Source of the DNA: Ornithinimicrobium sediminis
Lineage (GTDB): Bacteria; Actinomycetota; Actinomycetes; Actinomycetales; Dermatophilaceae
NCBI RefSeq assembly: GCF_021272345.1
Contig: NZ_JAJSDQ010000012.1
Span: 1-50,847 of the forward strand
Direction of reading: 5' to 3'
Length of the DNA: 50,847 nucleotides
Shown here: in pieces, positions 27,917 through 37,169 of the stretch
Numbering within the stretch: position 1 is the stretch's first letter
Layout of the letters: each line of letters starts with the position of its first letter
Translations under genes and position numbers: made by a program
Notes under the pieces: generated by a model
What the model saw: only the letters and a program-made list of their open reading frames with translations
Databases searched by the model: none
Told to the model about the DNA's origin: nothing

Positions 27917-28663
27917 GTGAGCGGGCTGGAGTGGGCCGTCGTCGTGGCGGCGGTGGTGGGCCTGGCCGGAGGGGTGCCCGTGGGGCGCTGGCTGCGCGAG
28001 GTCACCTACCGCAAGCCGGACGAGGAGGACCTGCCGCTGCCGGGCACACGGTGGTGGGTCGCGCCGACCCTGGGACTGGTCGCCGGCGTCCTCGCCTGGA
28101 GGGTGCTCGCCGCGCCGCCGGCACGCACCGTCGACCCCGGCGCGGCAGCAGGCGGCGCGACCGCGACCCAGTGGATCGCCCTGCTCACCTTCCTGGTCCT
28201 GGCGCTGGCGTGCGTCTGCCTGGCTGCCATGGACCTGGACGTGCACCGTCTGCCGGACCGCATCATGTGGCCCACGATGGCCTCGGTCGCCGGCGGGCTG
28301 ACCCTCGCCGCCCTCGTCGGCGCGGAGTGGGCGGTGGTCGGGCGCTTCCTGCTGGCGGGCTTCGTCTGCGGGGCCGGGTACCTCACGCTCGCGCTCCTCT
28401 CGCTGGCCCGGGGCTCGCTCGCACTGGGGCTCGGGGACGTCAAGCTCGCCGTGGTGCTGGGAGTGGGACTGGGCTGGTTCGGGTGGCAGACCGTCCTCGC
28501 GGGCATGTACGCGGGCTTCCTCGTCGGGGGCCTCGTCGCGATCGCACTGCTGCTCACCCGTCGGGTGGGGATCACGGGTGACCTCGCCTACGGTCCGCCC
28601 ATGATGGTGGGCGCACTGGTGGGTGCCCTCCTGGCGCCCGACGTGCTCTCCACCGTGGTCTGA
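27917..28663 (+). CDS. Short type IV prepilin peptidase (A24 family)
   Basis: Encodes 248 residues, nearly all membrane helices. The two catalytic aspartates of the A24 family appear in [13 protein letters not shown] (Asp106/Asp108 region) and GLGDVKLA (Asp174). The N-terminal methylase domain with its cysteine pairs is missing, as usual in short actinobacterial members. It would cleave type IV or tad-type prepilin leaders in the membrane. No pilin gene is in the window, so the substrate must lie elsewhere. The position in the shikimate cluster matches Rv2551c and is probably historical. Confidence 0.87.
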   Translation: MSGLEWAVVVAAVVGLAGGVPVGRWLREVTYRKPDEEDLPLPGTRWWVAPTLGLVAGVLAWRVLAAPPARTVDPGAAAGGATATQWIALLTFLVLALACVCLAAMDLDVHRLPDRIMWPTMASVAGGLTLAALVGAEWAVVGRFLLAGFVCGAGYLTLALLSLARGSLALGLGDVKLAVVLGVGLGWFGWQTVLAGMYAGFLVGGLVAIALLLTRRVGITGDLAYGPPMMVGALVGALLAPDVLSTVV

Positions 28664-28676
28664 GAGGATGCGGGCC

Positions 28677-29930
28677 ATGTTGCGTTGGCTCACCGCCGGG
28701 GAATCCCACGGCCCCGCCCTGACGGCCGTCATCGAGGGGCTGCCCGCCGGGGTGCGGGTGGAACGAGCCCTGGTGGAGGGGGCGCTCGCTCGTCGCCGCC
28801 TGGGCTACGGGCGCGGCGCGAGGATGTCCTTCGAGGCCGACCGGCTCAGCTTCCTGGGCGGGATGCGCCACGGGCTCACGCTCGGCTCGCCGCTGTCGCT
28901 CCACATCGCCAACAGCGAGTGGGCCAAGTGGGAGGCGGTGATGAGCCCCGAGCCCGTCCCCGACGGCGACCTCGCCCGCGCGGACGACGTGGGCGCACCC
29001 AAGGAGCTGGCGCGCAACCAGGCGCTGACCCGCCCGCGCCCCGGGCACGCCGACCTGGCCGGTATGCAGAAGTACGGCTTCACCGAGGCCCGGCCGGTCC
29101 TGGAGCGGGCCTCGGCCAGGGAGACGGCCGCACGGGTGGCCCTGGGGGCCGTCGCCGCTGCGCTGCTGGAACAGGCCGGGGGTGTGCGGCTCGTGAGCCA
29201 CACGGTGTCCATCGGCACCGCGGGGGTGCCCGGCATCGAGGACGACGCCCCGGCGCTGGAGGACCTGCCGCGCCCGGACGACGTCGACCGGCTGGACGCC
29301 GACCCGGTGCGCACCCTGGACCCGGACCTGTCGGCGGCGATGGTCGCCGAGGTCGACGCGGCCCGGAAGGCCGGCGACACGCTCGGTGGTGTGGTCGAGG
29401 TGCTGGCGTGGGGCCTGCCGCCGGGGCTGGGCTCCTACGTCCACTGGGACCGACGTCTGGACTCGCGGCTCGCCGGAGCCCTCATGGGCATCCAGGCCAT
29501 CAAGGGTGTCGAGGTCGGTGAGGGCTTCCGCACCGCTGCCCGGCGGGGGAGCCTGGCCCACGACGAGATCGCACGGTACGGCAGCGGTGCGGTGCGGCGC
29601 ACCACCCTGCGCTCCGGTGGGACCGAGGGCGGGATGAGCACGGGTGGGGTGCTGCGGGTGCGGGCCGCGATGAAGCCCATCTCGACCGTGCCTCGGGCCC
29701 TGCGCACCATCGACACGGCGTCCGGGGAGGCGGCGACCGCGATCCACCAGCGTTCCGACGTGTGCGCGGTGCCGGCGGCAGGGGTCGTGGCCGAGGCGAT
29801 GGTCGCGCTGGTCCTGGCCGAGGCGGTGCTGGAGAAGTTCGGCGGCGACAGCGTGGCCGAGGTCCGGCGCAACCTCGAGGGGTACCTCGCGGCCGTCCCC
29901 GAGACGATGCGGTGGGCCGAGGATGTCTGA
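28677..29930 (+). CDS. aroC: Chorismate synthase
   Basis: Encodes 417 residues from the ATG with GAGAGG nine bases upstream; an earlier in-frame ATG at 28668 directly abuts that site. It converts EPSP to chorismate with reduced FMN. Conserved motifs are [11 protein letters not shown] at the N-terminus, [34 protein letters not shown], the Ser-rich [13 protein letters not shown] and [17 protein letters not shown] near the end. Length is typical. The last eight bases overlap aroK. Confidence 0.97.
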   Translation: MLRWLTAGESHGPALTAVIEGLPAGVRVERALVEGALARRRLGYGRGARMSFEADRLSFLGGMRHGLTLGSPLSLHIANSEWAKWEAVMSPEPVPDGDLARADDVGAPKELARNQALTRPRPGHADLAGMQKYGFTEARPVLERASARETAARVALGAVAAALLEQAGGVRLVSHTVSIGTAGVPGIEDDAPALEDLPRPDDVDRLDADPVRTLDPDLSAAMVAEVDAARKAGDTLGGVVEVLAWGLPPGLGSYVHWDRRLDSRLAGALMGIQAIKGVEVGEGFRTAARRGSLAHDEIARYGSGAVRRTTLRSGGTEGGMSTGGVLRVRAAMKPISTVPRALRTIDTASGEAATAIHQRSDVCAVPAAGVVAEAMVALVLAEAVLEKFGGDSVAEVRRNLEGYLAAVPETMRWAEDV

Positions 29931-30444
29931 GCTGCCCAGGCTCGTGCTGGTGGGCCCCCCGGGGGCGGGCAAGTCGACCGTCGGGGCCCAGGTCGCGCAG
30001 CGGCTGGGGCTGGAACACCACGACACCGACGCGGCGATCGTGCGGGCGCAGGGTCGCAGCATCAGCGACATCTTCGTCGACGACGGCGAGGCGGTCTTCC
30101 GTGCGCTGGAGCGAGGGGAGGTGCTGCGCGCCCTCGGGAGTCCCGATGTCGTCCTCTCCCTCGGCGGAGGCGCGGTCATGGACCCCGACGTCCAGGCCGC
30201 GCTGTCCGGTCACACCGTGGTGTTCCTGGACGTGAGCATCGCCGACGCCGCCGGCCGGGTCGGCTTCGACGCCTCCCGTCCCATGCTCGTGGTCAACCCA
30301 CGCGCCTCGTGGATGCGTCTCATGCAGGCCCGCCGCCCGGTCTACGAAGCTCTCGCCACCTGGCGGGTGGACACGGCTGGGCGGACCCCGCAGGAGGTCA
30401 CCGACGAGGTCGTGGCGCTGCTCGGCACGCAGGAGGCACTGTGA
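29923..30444 (+). CDS. aroK: Shikimate kinase
   Basis: Encodes 173 residues. Walker A is GPPGAGKST (11-19), followed by HHDTDAAIV with the shikimate-binding Asp pair, FRALERGEV, and LSLGGGAV, the Walker-B-like glycine stretch. The lid region [20 protein letters not shown] carries the arginines that bind substrate and ATP. The [10 protein letters not shown] region shows [12 protein letters not shown], usual for the family. It phosphorylates shikimate. Overlaps with aroC (8 bases) and aroB (GTGA) show translational coupling. Confidence 0.96.
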   Translation: MSELPRLVLVGPPGAGKSTVGAQVAQRLGLEHHDTDAAIVRAQGRSISDIFVDDGEAVFRALERGEVLRALGSPDVVLSLGGGAVMDPDVQAALSGHTVVFLDVSIADAAGRVGFDASRPMLVVNPRASWMRLMQARRPVYEALATWRVDTAGRTPQEVTDEVVALLGTQEAL

Positions 30445-31547
30445 GCGGAGGCGCTGTGAGCGGAGGCGGCGCCGGGACCCGACGCACCGTGCAGGTCGGT
30501 GGCGACCCGGGCTACCCCGTGCACATCGGCCCCGGGGTGCTGTGGCACCTGCGTGAGCATGTGACACCCGGGCGCCGGGTCCTGGTCGTCCACCAGGCCG
30601 GGCGGGAGCAGCTGGCCGGCGAGGTCGCGGCCGTCGTGGCCGCAGCCGGCGGGACAGCACACCCGGCGCCGGTCCCGGACGCCGAGGGCGCCAAGGAGGT
30701 CGGTGTCCTGGCCGAGCTGTGGCACCGTCTCGGGGAGGCCGACTTCACCCGTGACGACCTGGTCGTCGGCATCGGCGGAGGCGCGGTGACGGACCTCGCC
30801 GGGTTCGTCGCGGCCACCTGGCTGCGCGGTGTGGACGTCGTCCAGGTGCCGACGTCCCTGCTGGGGGTGGTGGACGCCGCGGTGGGCGGCAAGACCGGCA
30901 TCAACACCGCGGAGGGGAAGAACCTCGTCGGTGCCTTCCACCCGCCGGTCGCCGTCCTCTGTGACCCGGCGTGGCTCGCGACGATGCCGCGGGCCGACTA
31001 CGTCTCCGGGCTGGCTGAGGTCGTCAAGTGCGGGCTCATCGTCGACCCGGTGCTGCTCGACCTGGTCGAGTCCGACCCCGGCGCCGCGACCCGCCCGGAC
31101 TCGGCGGTCGCCCTGGAGCTCGTCACGCGCGCGGTGCAGGTCAAGGCCGACGTGGTCGCGGCGGACCTGCGGGAGTCCTCGCTGCGCGAGATCCTCAACT
31201 ACGGCCACACCTTCGCGCACGCCGTGGAGCTGGTGGAGGACTACCGGTGGCGGCACGGCGACGCGGTGGCCGTCGGCCTGGTGTACGCCGGGGAGCTGGG
31301 GCGGCTGGCCGGCCGCACGCCCCCCGCGCTGGTCACCCGCACCCGCGCGGTCCTCACCTCGGTGGGCCTGCCCACCACGTACGCAGGGGCGGCCTGGGCC
31401 GACCTGCGCGCCGCCATGAGCAGGGACAAGAAGACGCGGGGCACGACCCTGCGCTTCGTGGTCCTCGACGACCTCGCGGTGCCGGGACGCCTGGAAGGAC
31501 CCACCGAGGCCCAGCTCGAGCAGGCCTACGCGGCGGTGCGCGGCTGA
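30441..31547 (+). CDS. aroB: 3-dehydroquinate synthase
   Basis: Encodes 368 residues from the GTG overlapping aroK. It makes 3-dehydroquinate from DAHP with NAD and zinc. Motifs: GIGGGAVTDLAGFVA, VPTSLLGVVDAAVGGKTGIN, NLVGAFHPP, metal ligand region YGHTFAHAVE and HGDAVAVGLVYAGELG. A second in-frame GTG lies 15 bases on, at 30456, because the first 15 bases are nearly duplicated (30441-30455 and 30456-30470 agree at 13 of 15 positions). Either start gives a complete enzyme. Confidence 0.96.
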   Translation: MSGGAVSGGGAGTRRTVQVGGDPGYPVHIGPGVLWHLREHVTPGRRVLVVHQAGREQLAGEVAAVVAAAGGTAHPAPVPDAEGAKEVGVLAELWHRLGEADFTRDDLVVGIGGGAVTDLAGFVAATWLRGVDVVQVPTSLLGVVDAAVGGKTGINTAEGKNLVGAFHPPVAVLCDPAWLATMPRADYVSGLAEVVKCGLIVDPVLLDLVESDPGAATRPDSAVALELVTRAVQVKADVVAADLRESSLREILNYGHTFAHAVELVEDYRWRHGDAVAVGLVYAGELGRLAGRTPPALVTRTRAVLTSVGLPTTYAGAAWADLRAAMSRDKKTRGTTLRFVVLDDLAVPGRLEGPTEAQLEQAYAAVRG

Positions 31548-31576
31548 GCCGGCCCCCGACGGGCGCTCCGGCCGCA

Positions 31577-31582
31577 TACGCT
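31577..31582 (+). promoter_or_regulatory. Candidate leaderless -10 element TACGCT for aroQ
   Basis: TACGCT is followed by GGGTCC and the GTG of aroQ, the same 6-base spacing as at recN. It overlaps a GCATAC hexamer of the kind recurring through the window. Confidence 0.45.
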
Positions 31583-31588
31583 GGGTCC

Positions 31589-32041
31589 GTGTCCCGACAT
31601 GTGCTGGTCCTCAGCGGACCCAACCTGGCGGCCCTGGGCTCCCGAGAGCCCGAGGTCTACGGCACCCTGACCCTCGCCGACGTGGGGGAGCAGGTGGCCG
31701 CCCTCGCCGGTGAGCTGGGGACGGGCGTCGAGCTGAGACAGACCGACGACGAGGCCGAGCTGGTGGGGTGGCTGCACGAGGCCGCGCGGTCCGGCTGGGA
31801 CGTGGTCCTCAACCCGGCGGCGTTCACGCACTACTCGTATGCGGTGCGCGACGCCTGCGCCCACCTGGTCGGGACCGGGTCCCGGCTGGTGGAGGTGCAC
31901 CTGTCCAACCCCGCTGCCCGCGAGAGCTTCCGGCACACCTCGGTGGTCGCCGGGGTCGCGACCGGGACGATCGCCGGCTTCGGCGCCCGGTCCTACCTGC
32001 TGGCCCTGCAGGCGCTCGCAGCCCTCCCCGAGCGGTCGTGA
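31589..32041 (+). CDS. aroQ: 3-dehydroquinate dehydratase, type II
   Basis: Encodes 150 residues, the size of type II enzymes. The N-terminus has LSGPNLAALGSREPEVYG with the active-site Arg and Tyr. LNPAAFTHYSYAVRDA carries the Asn/His region, and VEVHLSNPAARESFRHTS holds the catalytic His and substrate-binding Arg. It dehydrates 3-dehydroquinate to 3-dehydroshikimate. The GTG lacks a ribosome binding site and lies six bases after TACGCT. Confidence 0.95.
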   Translation: MSRHVLVLSGPNLAALGSREPEVYGTLTLADVGEQVAALAGELGTGVELRQTDDEAELVGWLHEAARSGWDVVLNPAAFTHYSYAVRDACAHLVGTGSRLVEVHLSNPAARESFRHTSVVAGVATGTIAGFGARSYLLALQALAALPERS

Positions 32042-32061
32042 GGCACGCTGCCGAGGGCAGG

Positions 32062-32067
32062 TAGACT
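32062..32067 (+). promoter_or_regulatory. Candidate -10 element TAGACT for efp-nusB
   Basis: TAGACT lies 20 bases after the aroQ stop. The predicted start near 32074 gives a leader of about 70 bases without clear structure, ending with AAGAGA before the efp GTG. The same hexamer occurs before aspS and metK. Confidence 0.45.
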
Positions 32068-32142
32068 GCCAGCCGATCCCGCGCCGAGGCAGGGGCGCCG
32101 GGCAGGCGCTCCGCCGGCATCCGACATACCGAAAGAGATCCT

Positions 32143-32703
32143 GTGGCCACCACGAACGACCTGAAGAACGGACTCGTCCTGCAGATGGACAACGGGCTGT
32201 GGCAGGTCCTGGAGTTCCAGCACGTCAAGCCCGGCAAGGGACCGGCGTTCGTCCGCACGAAGCTCAAGAACGTCCTCTCGGGCAAGATCGTCGACAAGAC
32301 CTTCAACGCCGGCACCAAGGTCGAGACGGCCACCGTGGACCGCTCGGACATGCAGTACCTCTACCACGACGGCACCGACTACATCTTCATGGACACCAAG
32401 TCCTACGAGCAGGTGCACGTCACGCCGGAGGTCATGGGGGCCGCCAAGGACTTCCTGCTGGAGAACGGAGAGGCGATGATCGCCCAGCACGACGGGCAGG
32501 TGCTCTACGTCGAGCTGCCCGCCACCGTCGTGCTCGAGATCTCGCACACCGACCCCGGGCTCCAGGGGGACCGCTCGACCGGCGGCACGAAGCCGGCCAC
32601 CCTGGAGACGGGCGCCGAGATCCAGGTGCCCCTGTTCCTCGAGACCGGCACCAGGGTCAAGGTGGACACCCGTGACGGGTCCTACCTCGGCCGGGTGAGC
32701 TGA
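32143..32703 (+). CDS. efp: Translation elongation factor P
   Basis: Encodes 186 residues, the normal three OB-like domains. The tip loop of domain I reads [10 protein letters not shown] with Lys32 at the tip. The PGKGP loop is the type reported to work without lysine modification in actinobacteria, so EpmA-like enzymes need not be present. The C-terminal signature is [20 protein letters not shown]. It relieves ribosome stalling at polyproline. nusB follows five bases later, as in Rv2534c-Rv2533c, though the pepQ gene that precedes efp there is absent. Confidence 0.97.
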   Translation: MATTNDLKNGLVLQMDNGLWQVLEFQHVKPGKGPAFVRTKLKNVLSGKIVDKTFNAGTKVETATVDRSDMQYLYHDGTDYIFMDTKSYEQVHVTPEVMGAAKDFLLENGEAMIAQHDGQVLYVELPATVVLEISHTDPGLQGDRSTGGTKPATLETGAEIQVPLFLETGTRVKVDTRDGSYLGRVS

Positions 32704-32708
32704 CCCCG

Positions 32709-33122
32709 GTGCCCGCTCGCAGCAAGGCCCGCAAGCGGGCGCTGGAGCTGCTCTTCGAGGCGGAGCAGCGAGGCCTCGACCTCGGCGACCTTCTCGAGGC
32801 CCGGGTCGCCGCGCCGACCACCCAGCACCCGCTGCCCGGCTACACCGTCGAGGTGGTGCGGGGCGTCCTGGACCGCTGGGACGACATCGACGAGGTCCTG
32901 ACGACCTACAGCCACGGCTGGTCTCTGGAGCGCATGCCGTCGGTCGACCGGGCGGCCCTGCGCATCGGCACCTGGGAGATCGTCTGGAACGACCTGGTCC
33001 CCGACGCGGTCGCGATCGCCGAGGCCGTGGCCCTGGTGCAGGGCATGTCCACGGACGAGTCGCCCCGGTTCGTCAACGGCCTGCTGGCCCGGGTCGCGGA
33101 GATCAAGCCCACGCTGGTCTGA
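32709..33122 (+). CDS. nusB: Transcription antitermination factor NusB
   Basis: Encodes 137 residues from a GTG. All-helical NusB fold: SKARKRALELLFEAEQRG at the RNA-binding N-terminus, then SLERMPSVDRAALRIGTWEI and AIAEAVALVQGMSTDESPRFVNGLLARV, which matches the conserved C-terminal signature. With NusE it binds boxA RNA in rRNA transcription. It is the last intact gene of the aro-efp block. Confidence 0.95.
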   Translation: MPARSKARKRALELLFEAEQRGLDLGDLLEARVAAPTTQHPLPGYTVEVVRGVLDRWDDIDEVLTTYSHGWSLERMPSVDRAALRIGTWEIVWNDLVPDAVAIAEAVALVQGMSTDESPRFVNGLLARVAEIKPTLV

Positions 33123-33148
33123 GGCCCGACCTTGCCCGGAGGAGCCGC

Positions 33149-34255
33149 ATGAGCACCCCACGCCCGGCATCGGACCTTCCTGAGGGCCTGCGCCCTCGCA
33201 CGCTCGCAGTCCGGGCGGGGCAGGAGCGCACCGGCTTCCAGGAGACCTCGGAGGCGCTCTTCCTCACCCAGGGGTACGGCGACGACCGCGCGGCGGACGC
33301 GGAGGCGGCCTTCGCCGGGGACGTCGAGCGCTTCGTCTACTCCCGGTACGCCAACCCCACGGTGGCCACCTTCGAGGAGCGGCTGCGGCTCCTGGAGGGA
33401 GCGCCGGCCTGCTACGCCACACCACCGGGATGTCGGCGGTCTTCACCTCGCTGGCCTCGCTCGTCGAGCAGGGCAGCAAGGTGGTCGCCGGCCGGGCGCT
33501 GTTCGGCTCCAGCCTGGTGGTCCTGGACGACATCCTCGCGCGCTGGGGGGTGCGCACGGACTACGTCGACGCGCACGAGCTCGACCAGTGGGAACGGGCG
33601 CTGTCCACGCCGGCCGACCTCGTCCTGCTGGAGACACCGTCGAACCCGATGCTCGACATCGTCGTCTACTCGGCGACCAAGCACATCGACGGGCAGGGCA
33701 GGGTCCTCGGCGGGGCGGTCCTGGGCCCGGAGGAGTACATCGGGGGCCCCGTGCAGACGATGGTGCGACACACCGGACCGTCGATGAGCCCGTTCAACGC
33801 CTGGGTCCTGCTGAAGGGGTTGGAGACCCTCCCGCCGCGCGTGGAGGCACAGTGCGCCGCGACCGGCGTGCTGGCGGCCCGGCTGGAGCAGCACCCGGGT
33901 GTGCGCTCCGTGCGCTACCCGTGCCTCGGCTCGCACCCGCAGCACGACCTCGCTCGCGCCCAGATGAGCGCGGGAGGCACGGTGGTGACCTTCGACCTCG
34001 CCGGCACCGGCGGGGGCCAAGGAGGAGGCCTTCGCCGTGCTGGACGGGCTGCGTGTCGTCGACATCTCCGACAACCTCGGCGACGCCAAGACGCTGCTCA
34101 CCCACCCTGCGACGACGACGCACCGTCGCCTGGGGCCCCAGGGGCGCGCGCGGGTCGGCATCTCCGACGCCACCGTGCGTCTGTCGGTCGGGCTCGAGGA
34201 CCTCTGGGACGACCTTGCCCGGGCCCTGGACCGAGGCGGCTCCGGCAGGCGCTAA
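33149..34255 (+). pseudogene. metZ-like O-succinylhomoserine sulfhydrylase, decayed
   Basis: A PLP-dependent Cys/Met metabolism enzyme homologue in three pieces. Frame 1 (33149 to about 33415) gives YSRYANPTVATFEERLRLLE up to YAT. One base is missing at about 33419 (GCCAC-ACCACCGGG), and the second frame resumes TGMSAVFTSLASLVEQG. At about 33663 LDIV runs straight into VYSATKHIDGQGR, skipping about 35-40 residues that normally hold the PLP-ring Asp and the NVFATP motif. An extra base in a G run near 34013-34018 shifts to the third frame, AKEEAFAVLDGLRVVDISDNLGD to the TAA at 34253. The PLP lysine of SATKH survives. A good GGAGG site precedes the ATG. The two frameshifts could be sequencing errors, but the internal deletion could not. 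Confidence 0.88.
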
Positions 34256-34258
34256 GGT
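34253..34258 (+). promoter_or_regulatory. Candidate -10 element TAAGGT for the pyr operon
   Basis: TAAGGT starts with the stop codon of the metZ remnant. A transcript beginning near 34265 would carry the complete PyrR-binding hairpin in its leader before pyrR. Confidence 0.4.
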
Positions 34259-34273
34259 AGCCGCACCGACACG

Positions 34274-34308
34274 TCCTTTAACCACCGTCCTGTGAGGCGG
34301 GGAAGGAG
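34274..34308 (+). promoter_or_regulatory. PyrR-binding RNA hairpin covering the pyrR ribosome binding site
   Basis: The leader folds into an upper stem CCGTC (34285-34289) with GGCGG (34296-34300) closing the hexaloop CTGTGA, which fits the CNGNGA loop bound by PyrR. A lower stem pairs TCCTT (34274-34278) with AAGGA (34303-34307), separated by a purine-rich internal bulge. AAGGAG is also the ribosome binding site of the ATG at 34316. PyrR bound to UMP or UTP should therefore hide the site and repress translation, as described for mycobacteria. No terminator follows, so attenuation of the Bacillus type is unlikely. Confidence 0.85.
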
Positions 34309-34315
34309 TGGGCCG

Positions 34316-34918
34316 ATGAGCCCGTCCCGTGACCAGGTCCCCGACACGTCGGCGGACACCAGCGCCAGCTCAGGACGTGTGGTCCTGACCTCCGCAGAGA
34401 TCGCCCGGGCCCTGCGGCGCATCGCCCACGAGATCCTCGAGACCAACAAGGGCGCCCACGGGCTGGTCCTGCTGGGCATCCCGACCCGTGGCGTCGCCCT
34501 GGCCCAGCGCCTGGCCCGCGCCATCCACGAGGTGGAGGGCCATGACGTGCCCGCCGGCTCGCTGGACGTCACGATGTACCGCGACGACCTGCGCGCGCAG
34601 CCGGTGCGCCAGGTCGAGCCGACGCAGCTGCCGCCCGAGGGGATCGAGGGTGCCGTCGTGGTGCTCGTCGACGACGTGCTCTACTCCGGCCGCACCGTGC
34701 GCGCGGCCCTGGACGCGCTGTCCGACTACGGCCGTCCCCGCGCGGTGCGCCTCGCGGTGCTGGTCGACCGGGGCCACCGCGAGCTGCCGGTCCGGGCCGA
34801 CCACGTCGGCAAGAACCTGCCCACCGCGAAGACCGAGCGGGTCTCTGTGCGGCTCGCCGAGGTCGACGACCGCGACGAGGTCCGGATCATGCCCGCCGGC
34901 GCGGAGGGGGAGCGGTGA
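34316..34918 (+). CDS. pyrR: PyrR bifunctional regulator and uracil phosphoribosyltransferase
   Basis: Encodes 200 residues from the ATG eight bases after AAGGAG; an in-frame GTG at 34292 lies in the regulatory hairpin and is rejected. The PRPP motif is [20 protein letters not shown]. The RNA-binding part includes [16 protein letters not shown] and [13 protein letters not shown]. The protein senses uridine nucleotides and represses the operon through the leader hairpin. Its stop overlaps the pyrB start by GTGA. Confidence 0.96.
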   Translation: MSPSRDQVPDTSADTSASSGRVVLTSAEIARALRRIAHEILETNKGAHGLVLLGIPTRGVALAQRLARAIHEVEGHDVPAGSLDVTMYRDDLRAQPVRQVEPTQLPPEGIEGAVVVLVDDVLYSGRTVRAALDALSDYGRPRAVRLAVLVDRGHRELPVRADHVGKNLPTAKTERVSVRLAEVDDRDEVRIMPAGAEGER

Positions 34919-35847
34919 GACACCTGCTGTCGATGGCCGACCTGGACCGGGCGGAGATCCTGCGGATCCTGGACACCGCCGTGACCATGCACGAGGTGCA
35001 GCACCGCGAGGTCAAGAAGCTGCCCACGCTGCGCGGGCGCACCATCATCAACTTCTTCTTCGAGGACTCCACCCGCACGCGCAGCTCGTTCGAGCTCGCC
35101 GGCAAGTGGATGTCCGCCGACACCATCAACCTCACCGGCAAGGGCACCTCCGTGTCCAAGGGTGAGAGCCTGCGCGACACCGTGCGGACGATCGACGCCA
35201 TGGGCGTCGACATGATGGTCATCCGCCACATGGCCTCCGGTGCCCCCGCCCAGATCGCGCAGTGGACCGGGTGCTCGATCGTCAACGCCGGGGACGGCAC
35301 CCACGAGCACCCCTCGCAGGCTCTCCTGGACGCCTACACGATGCGCGCCAGGCTCGGTGACCTCGAGGGTCGGCACGTGGCCATCGTGGGCGACCTGACC
35401 CACTCCAGGGTGCTGCGCTCCAACCTGCTGTGCCTGCGGTCCCTGGGGGCCAGGGTGACCCTGGTGGCACCACCGACCCTGATGCCCAGCGGGATCGGGC
35501 CGTGGTCCGACACCGACGGGTTCGCCACCTCCTACGAGCTGGACGACGTCCTGCCCAGCGTGGACGCGGTGATGATGCTGCGCGTCCAGCGCGAGCGGAT
35601 GGGGGGTGGGTTCTTCCCGACGGCACGGGAGTATGCCGTGACCTACGGGCTCACCACGGCCCGGCTGCGCCGTCTGCCCGAGCACGCGGTGATCTGCCAT
35701 CCCGGGCCGATGAACCGTGGCCTGGAGATCTCCGGCGACGCCGCCGACGCCGCCCAGTCCCTCGTGCTCGACCAGGTCTCGGCCGGGGTCGCGGTCCGGA
35801 TGTCCATCCTCTACCACCTGCTCGCAGGGGAAGGGAGCGACCAGTGA
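34915..35847 (+). CDS. pyrB: Aspartate carbamoyltransferase, catalytic chain
   Basis: Encodes 310 residues. Carbamoyl phosphate is bound by [14 protein letters not shown] (STRTR at 52-56), HMASGAP and [11 protein letters not shown]; aspartate by the LRVQRERM region and HPGPMNRG. It makes N-carbamoyl-aspartate, the first committed step of pyrimidine synthesis. No pyrI regulatory chain is present, as expected for this phylum. GTGA overlaps on both sides tie it to pyrR and pyrC. Confidence 0.97.
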   Translation: MRHLLSMADLDRAEILRILDTAVTMHEVQHREVKKLPTLRGRTIINFFFEDSTRTRSSFELAGKWMSADTINLTGKGTSVSKGESLRDTVRTIDAMGVDMMVIRHMASGAPAQIAQWTGCSIVNAGDGTHEHPSQALLDAYTMRARLGDLEGRHVAIVGDLTHSRVLRSNLLCLRSLGARVTLVAPPTLMPSGIGPWSDTDGFATSYELDDVLPSVDAVMMLRVQRERMGGGFFPTAREYAVTYGLTTARLRRLPEHAVICHPGPMNRGLEISGDAADAAQSLVLDQVSAGVAVRMSILYHLLAGEGSDQ

Positions 35848-37169
35848 GCTCCGCCACCACCACCCCGCTCGTCGTCACGGGAGCTGACCTCCTCGGCCAG
35901 GGCGTGCAGGACATCCTCGTCGTCGACGGGCACATCGCGGCTCTGGGGGCCGACGCGCGGGAGCAGGCTCCTGCGGGGGCGCAGCAGCTGCACGCCGACG
36001 GCATGGTCGCGCTGCCGGGCCTCGTCGACCTGCACACGCACCTGCGTGAGCCGGGACGCGAGGACGCCGAGACCATCGCCACGGGCAGTGCCGCGGCCGC
36101 GGCCGGCGGCTACACCGCCGTCTTCGCGATGGCGAACACCTCGCCCGTCACCGACACGGCCGAGGCGGCCGAGCGGGTCCTCGACCTCGGACAGCGCGCC
36201 GGCTACGTCGACGTCCACCCCGTCGGTGCGGTGACCAAGGAGCTGGCCGGCCTCGAGCTGGCCGAGCTCGGGCTCATGGCCCGCTCGCGGGCGCGGGTGC
36301 GGGTGTTCTCCGACGACGGCAGGTGTGTCCACGACGCCCGGCTCATGCGCCGTGCGCTGGAGTACGTCAAGGCCTTCGACGGTGTGGTCTCGCAGCACGC
36401 GCAGGACCCCCAGCTCGCCGACGGCACGGCCTGCTGCCACGAGGGCGAGCTCTCCGGCCGGCTGGGCCTTCCCGGGTGGCCGGGTGTGGCCGAGGAGTCG
36501 ATCGTGGCCCGCGACGTGATGCTGGCCCGGCACACGGGCTCACGCGTCCACATCGCCCACGTGTCGACCGCCGGTAGCGTGGAGGTCGTGCGCTGGGCCA
36601 AGGCCCAGGGCATCGCGGTCACCGCCGAGGTGACGCCGCACCACCTGATGCTCACCACCGACCTGCTCACGGGCTACGACCCGGTCTACAAGGTGAACCC
36701 GCCGCTGCGCCCTGCCGAGGACGTCGAGGCGCTGCGCACCGCGCTGGCCGACGGCACCATCGACATCGTCGCCACCGACCACGCCCCGCACGTCCGTCAG
36801 GACAAGGAGCACGCCTTCACCGACGCGGCCTTCGGCATGCTCGGTCTCGAGCAGGCGCTCGCGGTGGTGACGACCACCATGGTCACCACGGGGCGGATGG
36901 GGTGGGCCGACGTCGCCCGGGTGATGTCGGCCGCCCCCGCCGCGATCGCCCGTCTGCGCACCCAAGGACAGGGCCTGGTCGTCGGGGCCCCGGCCAACAT
37001 CGCGCTCGTCGACCCCGCGCGTGAGGTCACGGTCGACAGCGCGACGTCGCAGTCGCTCTCCCGCAACAACCCCTGGCACGGTCGGACGTTGACCGGTGCG
37101 GTGCACCTGACACTGCTGCGCGGGGACGTCACGGCCCGGGAGGGTCTTGTCTGGGGAGGTGCGGCATGA
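35844..37169 (+). CDS. pyrC: Dihydroorotase (class I)
   Basis: Encodes 441 residues from the GTG overlapping pyrB. Zinc ligands are in [34 protein letters not shown] and [11 protein letters not shown]. Length and the HAPH motif place it in class I with active catalytic residues. It closes carbamoyl-aspartate to dihydroorotate. In M. tuberculosis a small membrane-protein gene (Rv1382) separates pyrC from carA; here pyrC overlaps carA directly by ATGA, so that gene is missing. Confidence 0.97.
   Translation: MSSATTTPLVVTGADLLGQGVQDILVVDGHIAALGADAREQAPAGAQQLHADGMVALPGLVDLHTHLREPGREDAETIATGSAAAAAGGYTAVFAMANTSPVTDTAEAAERVLDLGQRAGYVDVHPVGAVTKELAGLELAELGLMARSRARVRVFSDDGRCVHDARLMRRALEYVKAFDGVVSQHAQDPQLADGTACCHEGELSGRLGLPGWPGVAEESIVARDVMLARHTGSRVHIAHVSTAGSVEVVRWAKAQGIAVTAEVTPHHLMLTTDLLTGYDPVYKVNPPLRPAEDVEALRTALADGTIDIVATDHAPHVRQDKEHAFTDAAFGMLGLEQALAVVTTTMVTTGRMGWADVARVMSAAPAAIARLRTQGQGLVVGAPANIALVDPAREVTVDSATSQSLSRNNPWHGRTLTGAVHLTLLRGDVTAREGLVWGGAA

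Noticed and set aside
34292-34315. GTG start for pyrR at 34292
   Set aside because: This GTG is in the loop of the PyrR-binding hairpin. The ATG at 34316 has the AAGGAG site at correct spacing.
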